Shown here: positions 59,056 through 64,000 of the stretch, one piece after another | Layout: the number at the start of each line of letters is the position of its first letter | Numbering within the stretch: the first letter of the stretch is position 1 | Origin: Sporosarcina sp. FSL K6-2383 | GTDB taxonomy: Bacteria > Bacillota > Bacilli > Bacillales_A > Planococcaceae | Length of the DNA stretch: 64,000 nt | NCBI RefSeq assembly: GCF_038618305.1 | Contig: NZ_CP152017.1 | Coordinates: 2,643,501 to 2,707,500 of the forward strand | Direction: 5' to 3' | The notes under the pieces: generated by a model | What the model saw: the letters and a program-made list of their open reading frames with translations, nothing else | What the model was told of the DNA's origin: nothing | Databases searched by the model: none | Position numbers and translations under genes: made by a program

Positions 59056-59077
59056 CGCAATCCCTCCGCTCGTTTTT

Positions 59078-60013
59078 TTACTTACATAATTGTGTTAGCT
59101 TTGCAATGACTACGTCTGCTTCTTCCCATGAATGGACTGATGCGCCAGAAGCCAGCGGATGACCCCCGCCTCCAAACTCAGCTGCCAATTGGTTAATAAC
59201 AGGACCTTTCGAACGTAATCTCACACGTATCTGGTCTTCTTCTTCAATGAAAATAACCCATGCACAAATTCCTTTGACATCCCCAAGTGCTCCTACAAGC
59301 TGAGATGTATCAGAAGCCGTCACATTAAATCGATCCAATATCGCCTTGTCTATTTTGACGAATGCCGCCCCGTTCTCATCCATTTGGAAGTTTTGATACA
59401 TAAAGCCTTTTAAATGCAGCAGCTCTCGATTCACTTCATACATTCCTGCAAACAACTCTGTTCGATTAAAATCGTATTTAATCAAATCACTCGCAACTTC
59501 AAACGTATGTACCTTCGTACTTGGGAACATAAAGCGTCCCGTGTCTCCGACAATTCCCGCAAACAACAATCTAGCCGCTACAGTCGTCATATTCCATCCA
59601 TACTCTGCCTGGCCGATCACAAATAATGAATGGATCATTTCTGAAGTTGAACTTGATTCTGTGTTCACCCATTTCACATCACCATAAGGATCTGCATCTG
59701 GATGATGGTCAATTTTCATTAGTAAATCGCCTTTTGTATAAAATTCGCCATCAATTCGTCCCGTATTGCCTGTATCTGTGACAATCACAAGAGCACCTTC
59801 ATATAATGCTTCGTCTACCTGGTCAGGAAGTGCTAAGTATGTAAGTGACTCTTCATGTGCGCCTGCCGCATACACTTGCTTCGATGGATAATTGGCTTGT
59901 ATTAACTCCTTCAAGCCCATTTGAGATCCGTAAGCATCTGGATCTGGTCTTACATGACGGTGAATGATAATTTTGTCGTACTTTTCAATTGTGTCAATGA
60001 TTTGTCTTTTCAA
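59078..60013 (-). CDS. nrnA: NrnA, DHH family oligoribonuclease / pAp phosphatase
   Basis: 311 residues. DHH motifs: HRHVRPDPDAYGSQMG (about 18-33), VTDTGNTGRID, KIDHHPDADPYGD (DHH), and C-terminal DHHA1 GGGGHPLASGA. Degrades short RNA oligomers and 3'-phosphoadenosine 5'-phosphate. B. subtilis ytqI is likewise next to dnaE. Confidence 0.93.
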   Translation of the reverse strand: MKRQIIDTIEKYDKIIIHRHVRPDPDAYGSQMGLKELIQANYPSKQVYAAGAHEESLTYLALPDQVDEALYEGALVIVTDTGNTGRIDGEFYTKGDLLMKIDHHPDADPYGDVKWVNTESSSTSEMIHSLFVIGQAEYGWNMTTVAARLLFAGIVGDTGRFMFPSTKVHTFEVASDLIKYDFNRTELFAGMYEVNRELLHLKGFMYQNFQMDENGAAFVKIDKAILDRFNVTASDTSQLVGALGDVKGICAWVIFIEEEDQIRVRLRSKGPVINQLAAEFGGGGHPLASGASVHSWEEADVVIAKLTQLCK

Positions 60014-60105
60014 GTCCGATTCCTCCAGGTCTCGATTGATTCGAGTCGCATTTCGTTCTAAAAGCCGCTACAATATAAGGAGTTTGTATTTTATGGAGGG
60101 CTTTT

Positions 60106-60420
60106 ATGTTAAATTTCATTTTAGTATTTCTTATTATTGCTTCTTTTGTCTTTTATTTTTATTTTAAAACGCGGCAATTCAGAACAAAATCTGTCTTCCC
60201 CATCCGCAAAAAAATGTTTGCCAGTATGGCCGGTTCATCTCTAGGTACTCTCCTATTGTTTTTTGGAATCAATCAACTTATCCTATTTAGCGGCATTGTG
60301 ACATACGTAATCGCAGCTCTATTCATCGGATTAGGCGCTTATGTCGCGATTTTCAATTTCAAAGCATATAAACATTATCTAAGCTTCGTAGATGAAGAAA
60401 ATAAGTTGAACAAAAACTGA
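60106..60420 (+). CDS. ytpI: YtpI family membrane protein
   Basis: 104 residues with three membrane segments (about 3-20, 41-60, 64-84). Conserved KTRQFRTKSVFPIRKKMFAS and the C-terminal YKHYLSFVDEE. Divergent from nrnA and convergent with ytoI, as in B. subtilis. Function unknown. Confidence 0.85.
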   Translation: MLNFILVFLIIASFVFYFYFKTRQFRTKSVFPIRKKMFASMAGSSLGTLLLFFGINQLILFSGIVTYVIAALFIGLGAYVAIFNFKAYKHYLSFVDEENKLNKN

Positions 60421-60444
60421 TGCGCTTTACGTGCATCAGTTTTT
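60414..60444 (+). terminator. Terminator of ytpI
   Basis: AAAACTGATGC with GCATCAGTTTT around GCTTTACGT, T-rich tail. It overlaps the ytpI stop and touches the terminal stem of repeat copy D. Confidence 0.8.
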
Positions 60445-60573
60445 GACTTTAATCAGCAAAAGAAGTGTACTTTTGCTGATTAAAGTCAAGCCTCCGGCGG
60501 ATGTCACAGATTTTGAAAGGAGTTAACGAAGCTCGTTTCAAAATCTGGACGCAATTACGCCGAGGCGTAATTG
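60445..60573 (-). repeat. Interspersed structured repeat, copy D (reverse orientation)
   Basis: Same element in the opposite orientation. The terminal stem GACTTTAATCAGCAAAAG (60445-60462) pairs perfectly with 60470-60487 (18 bp). Then come CCTCCGGCGGATGTCACAG, ATTTTGAAAGGAGTTAA with TTTCAAAATCTG, and the palindrome CAATTACGC-CGAG-GCGTAATTG at 60552-60573. The terminal stem again faces a gene 3' end, here ytpI. Confidence 0.9.
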
Positions 60574-60581
60574 ATCTAACA

Positions 60582-61889
60582 TTAACGCTCAAACAATTGG
60601 TACATGAACACAGCCTTTGCGACAAATTCACCTTCCGATAAAATATCGAAATCTACTTTGACAAACCGTCTGCTTATTTGCAAAATACGCGGTTCTACGA
60701 TGACGACACTACCTAGTTGGACGTGCTTTATAAAGTACAATGTCATATTTTCTGGAACACTTTCCCCACGCTTACGCATTTTGATGGCTCGATTCCCGGC
60801 TTCTGTCAATAACGTCGTCAATGCGCCATAGGACAACGAACCAAACTGGTTTGTCATTTGCGGAATAACTGTAAATTCTACAGTCATTTTCTGATCTGCC
60901 GAGCTTTTCATTTGGTTTTTTACGATATCATCAATGGTCTCACCTTGCTGTGGCTGCCGATGTGTCATTTGGAATGCCTTCAACACATCCTGCCTGCTAA
61001 TAATACCTGCAAGCATTCCTGCATCCGTCACAACTGGCATGAGGTCGATACCTTCCCAAATCATACTATGCCCCGCTGATGCTACACTTGTCTTACCTGT
61101 AACCGTAATCGGATGGCGTGTCATCACTTTCTCAATCAATTCTTCATTCGATTTACCAATGGCATCACGTGACGTAATAATACCTACGAGTTTACCGTTT
61201 TTTTCAATAACGGGATAGCCTGAGTGGGACGTCTGGCGGTTCACTTCATTGAAATGAGTAACCTTATCCTTCGTTGATAATGTGATTGTTTTCGCTAACG
61301 GGGTCAAAATATCTTCTACAAGCAAAATTTCCTTTTCAATCAACTGATCGTAAATCGCTCGATTCAGCATTGTCGCTACAGTAAATGTGTCGTAGCTTGT
61401 TGAAATAACCGGTAACTCCAGTTCATCCGCTAATTTTTTCACATCATCTGATGCGTCAAAACCACCTGTAACGAGCACCGCAGCACCTGCTAATAAAGCT
61501 GTTTCATGTGCTTTCAAGCGATTTCCTACAATTAGTAGACTACCTGCGTCGATATAGCGCATCATATCATCCAGTTGCATCGCACCAATGACAAACTTGG
61601 TCAACGTTTTATGTAAGCCCCCACGTCCCCCAAGCACAAGGCCATCGACAATATTTAGCACTTCTGCAAATGTTAGCCGCTCAATATTGTCTTTCTTTTT
61701 CTTTTCGATACGAATTGTCCCCACGCGTTCAATTGTATTGACGAGTTTTTGGTTTTCCGCCTCTTTTATAGCTCGGTATGCCGTTCCTTCGCTGACATTT
61801 AGCGCACGGGCTACTTGGCGAACAGATATTTTTTCGCCGACAGCAAGCCCCTCAATATGCTGTAATATTAACTCATGCTTCGTCGCCAT
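60582..61889 (-). CDS. ytoI: YtoI-like DRTGG/CBS/hot-dog regulator protein
   Basis: 435 residues. N-terminal helix-turn-helix (ISVRQVARALNVSEGTAYRA, about 19-38), DRTGG domain (about 75-185), two CBS domains (about 190-305), and a C-terminal hot-dog domain (QFGSLSYGALTTLLTEAGN). Likely an adenine-nucleotide-sensing protein; ligand unknown. Start at 61889 after AAAGGTG. Confidence 0.85.
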   Translation of the reverse strand: MATKHELILQHIEGLAVGEKISVRQVARALNVSEGTAYRAIKEAENQKLVNTIERVGTIRIEKKKKDNIERLTFAEVLNIVDGLVLGGRGGLHKTLTKFVIGAMQLDDMMRYIDAGSLLIVGNRLKAHETALLAGAAVLVTGGFDASDDVKKLADELELPVISTSYDTFTVATMLNRAIYDQLIEKEILLVEDILTPLAKTITLSTKDKVTHFNEVNRQTSHSGYPVIEKNGKLVGIITSRDAIGKSNEELIEKVMTRHPITVTGKTSVASAGHSMIWEGIDLMPVVTDAGMLAGIISRQDVLKAFQMTHRQPQQGETIDDIVKNQMKSSADQKMTVEFTVIPQMTNQFGSLSYGALTTLLTEAGNRAIKMRKRGESVPENMTLYFIKHVQLGSVVIVEPRILQISRRFVKVDFDILSEGEFVAKAVFMYQLFER

Positions 61890-62109
61890 GTTTTCACCTT
61901 TTCCTATCATGACTTTACAGCCATTCTACCACAAAAGGGAAAGAAAAGCGCTAGATGCTTGTAGGCTAGGGAGTGAATAGAGTTGAAAATCAATCACGCC
62001 CCGGGCAAGAGTTTGAACACCCACTGAATTACAAATCTATTTCGCATTCATCTCGCTACCTATCAGTACAAACACATTTGCTGAATGAATTTAAAATCCC
62101 AATAATTGT

Positions 62110-62790
62110 TCAAGATTCGAACGACTCGCCAACCCGCATAATTTTCACTGTATGATTAGTGACAAGCTTTTTAAAAACTTCTGGATTCTGCTTAATGGGC
62201 GGAAATGTGTCGAAGTGAATCGGAACCGTTACTTGCGGATTCAGCAATTCCACAGCATAAGCTGCGTCCTCGGGTCCCATTGTAAAGTTATCGCCAATCG
62301 GCAAGAAAGCTACATCAATCGGATGACGTTTGCCAATCATTTGCATATCACCAAAGAGTGCTGTATCCCCTGCATGATAAATTGTTTTCTCTTCCACTGT
62401 CAGTAAAATACCCGCTGGCATCCCTGTATAGACGATATCATTATCCTCCGTCTCGTAGGATGAACTATGAAACGCTTGCGTAAATTTCACTGTCCCAAAA
62501 TCAAAGGTACACGCTCCGCCAATACCCATGCCGTGCGTTTTCACACCCTGATTTTCAAGATAGTTAGCAAGTTCAAAGGTCGCAATAACGAGTGCATCAC
62601 TTGCTTTAGCAATGGCTACTGTATCACCAACATGGTCATTATGGCCATGTGTCAGCAATATAATATTCGGCTTTTCATCACTAACAACTAGGTCCGTCAG
62701 CTTATTTCCGGTAATGAACGGATCAATAAGAATGGTATTGTTGCCTGTTATTATTTTTACAACGGAATGTCCGTGATATGAAATTCGCAT
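62110..62790 (-). CDS. ytkL: UPF0173 metallo-beta-lactamase fold hydrolase YtkL
   Basis: 226 residues. Opens [13 protein letters not shown]; metal motif [12 protein letters not shown] (H-x-H-x-D-H, about 50-61), [13 protein letters not shown], and PIHFDTFPP. Substrate unknown. Start at 62790 with AAGGAGG 7-8 bases upstream. Widely conserved beside ytoI. Confidence 0.9.
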   Translation of the reverse strand: MRISYHGHSVVKIITGNNTILIDPFITGNKLTDLVVSDEKPNIILLTHGHNDHVGDTVAIAKASDALVIATFELANYLENQGVKTHGMGIGGACTFDFGTVKFTQAFHSSSYETEDNDIVYTGMPAGILLTVEEKTIYHAGDTALFGDMQMIGKRHPIDVAFLPIGDNFTMGPEDAAYAVELLNPQVTVPIHFDTFPPIKQNPEVFKKLVTNHTVKIMRVGESFES

Positions 62791-62895
62791 CAAAAATACC
62801 TCCTTCATTTTTATCCATAGATATAATTTTCGTTATTCAACCCAAAAACCCTCTTTTTTGATATGATTATGTTATATAAAAAGGAGGTCATTAAA

Positions 62896-63993
62896 GTGAG
62901 TAAAGTGAAAGAAATTCAACAATATCTGCACAAAGAGAATATCGATGCTGCTTTTATTACAACACCTGACAATGTCTTTTACATTACAGGATTTCACAGT
63001 AATCCCCACGAACGATTATTAGGGGTTATGGTGTTCAAGGATGCCGAACCTTTCATCATCTGTCCATTGATGGAAGTGCCTGACGTCAAGGCGGCTGGGT
63101 GGTCTTTTGAAGCAGTTGGACATGAAGATACGCAAGATGCATGGGATGTCGTGATGTCGGCTATTCGTAGTCGTGGTGATCTTCCTGTTACTGTCGCTAT
63201 TGAAAAAGCACATTTGACCGTGGAACGCTTCGAGCGAATGGGACAACTATTGCCAAATACGACATTCAGTCGACTCGATGAACAGTTAAATACTATGCGA
63301 AATATTAAGAGTGAGGACGAGCTGATTAATTTACGAAAAGCAGCAGAGCTAGCTGATTATGCAATTACAGTTGGCTGCAAAGAAATTGCTGAAGGTAAGA
63401 CCGAGTTAGAAATACTGATGGCGATTGAGTTTGAGATGAAAAGAAAAGGTGCCGAGAAAATGTCATTCGATACGATGGTACTATCTGGACCGAAAACAGC
63501 TTCTCCACATGGCACACCAGGAGATCGTAAAATTCAGCAGGGGGATTTCATCTTATTTGACCTTGGTGTCGTCTATAACGGCTATTGTTCCGATATTACC
63601 CGAACAGTTGCTTTTGGCGAGCCAACTGAAAAAATGCGTGAAGTTTACGAAACCGTTAGACAAGCCGAACAGGCTGCAATTGATAAAGTACGACCGGGTG
63701 TCCGGGCTTTTGAAATTGATAAAGCTGCAAGGGATGTCATTGATGAGGCAGGTTATGGAGAATATTTCACACACCGCGTTGGTCACGGGTTAGGAATTTC
63801 AGTGCATGAATTCCCATCAATTACGGGGACTAATGAGCTTGAGCTTGAAGAAGGGATGGTCTTTACCATTGAACCAGGTATTTATCATCCAGCGATCACA
63901 GGTGTTCGAATCGAAGATGATGTTGTCGTTACTGCGAATGGCGTTGAAGTATTGACGAAGTTCCCGAAAGAATTACAAATTATTCAACCGTAA
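62896..63993 (+). CDS. M24 family Xaa-Pro aminopeptidase/dipeptidase
   Basis: 365 residues. N-terminal creatinase-like domain, then the pita-bread metallopeptidase fold: FILFDLGVVYNGYCSDITRT (metal Asp pair, about 225-244), HRVGHGLGISVHEFPS (His), VFTIEPGIY (Glu) and GVRIEDDVVV (Glu). Cleaves Xaa-Pro dipeptides or N-terminal residues before Pro. Start is GTG at 62896, 6-7 bases after GGAGGTC; the ATG 33 bases upstream lies before the ribosome site. Divergent from ytkL. Confidence 0.9.
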   Translation: MSKVKEIQQYLHKENIDAAFITTPDNVFYITGFHSNPHERLLGVMVFKDAEPFIICPLMEVPDVKAAGWSFEAVGHEDTQDAWDVVMSAIRSRGDLPVTVAIEKAHLTVERFERMGQLLPNTTFSRLDEQLNTMRNIKSEDELINLRKAAELADYAITVGCKEIAEGKTELEILMAIEFEMKRKGAEKMSFDTMVLSGPKTASPHGTPGDRKIQQGDFILFDLGVVYNGYCSDITRTVAFGEPTEKMREVYETVRQAEQAAIDKVRPGVRAFEIDKAARDVIDEAGYGEYFTHRVGHGLGISVHEFPSITGTNELELEEGMVFTIEPGIYHPAITGVRIEDDVVVTANGVEVLTKFPKELQIIQP

Positions 63994-64000
63994 AAATAGG

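Noticed and set aside
61973..62155. 60-residue + strand open frame between ytoI and ytkL
   Set aside because: It begins at a GTG with only a weak GGGA before it, and its last 45 bases are antisense to the end of ytkL. No family recognised; too weak to call.

Overview
The window is a low-GC Gram-positive chromosome segment from a spore-forming member of the Bacillales. The Planococcaceae, and a Sporosarcina-like organism in particular, fit best. The reasons are the sporulation cluster prkA-yhbH-spoVR, a threonyl T-box, an L20-type leader, many TTG/GTG starts behind strong AGGAGG-type ribosome sites, and a gene order from ysdB to ytkL that largely follows the ytkL-to-ysdB block of Bacillus subtilis. 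The species call is inference; the order comparison is from memory of the B. subtilis map.

Layout. 1-845: tail of an unidentified + strand gene, its terminator, and about 530 bases of non-coding DNA rich in inverted repeats. 0.85-8.2 kb (minus): recQ, a hemerythrin-like protein, a probable gene remnant, and the spoVR/yhbH/prkA operon. 8.5-27.4 kb: a mixed region with a DUF368 membrane protein, an XRE regulator/membrane protein pair, a three-gene beta-oxidation operon, trhO, a PdaC-like deacetylase, a GntR/DUF1648 pair, a YumC-like ferredoxin-NADP reductase, an M3 peptidase, fhs, a medium-chain reductase, a phosphoesterase with its XRE partner, a dUTPase-like protein, ysdB and ysdA. 27.5-31.4 kb: the translation block rplT-rpmI-infC (L20 leader, AUU-started infC) and thrS (T-box). 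31.4-43 kb: DUF2935, dnaI-dnaB-nrdR, gapB, coaE-mutM-polA and hflC-hflK. 43-50 kb: phoR-phoP with a hot-dog fold gene, icd, citZ, ytvI and fxsA. 50-56 kb: pyk-pfkA-accA-accD and a FadR/GntR regulator. 56-64 kb: dnaE, nrnA, ytpI, ytoI, ytkL and an M24 aminopeptidase.

The genes support core metabolism: lower glycolysis (pfkA, pyk), gluconeogenesis (gapB, with two CcpN-like boxes), TCA entry (citZ with a cre-like site at its promoter, icd), malonyl-CoA supply (accDA) against beta-oxidation, replication and repair (polA, dnaE, dnaB, dnaI, mutM, recQ) and translation. B. subtilis neighbours not present here are mdh after icd, speD between gapB and nrdR, and the malic enzyme gene between dnaE and accD.

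The most interesting non-genic signal is an interspersed structured repeat: four full copies at about 8.31, 29.01, 50.29 and 60.45 kb plus fragments. It has a conserved core and a terminal stem whose sequence differs between copies while pairing is kept. No CRISPR array, phage, complete insertion sequence, rRNA or tRNA gene was seen. Nothing here convincingly forms a new multi-gene system.
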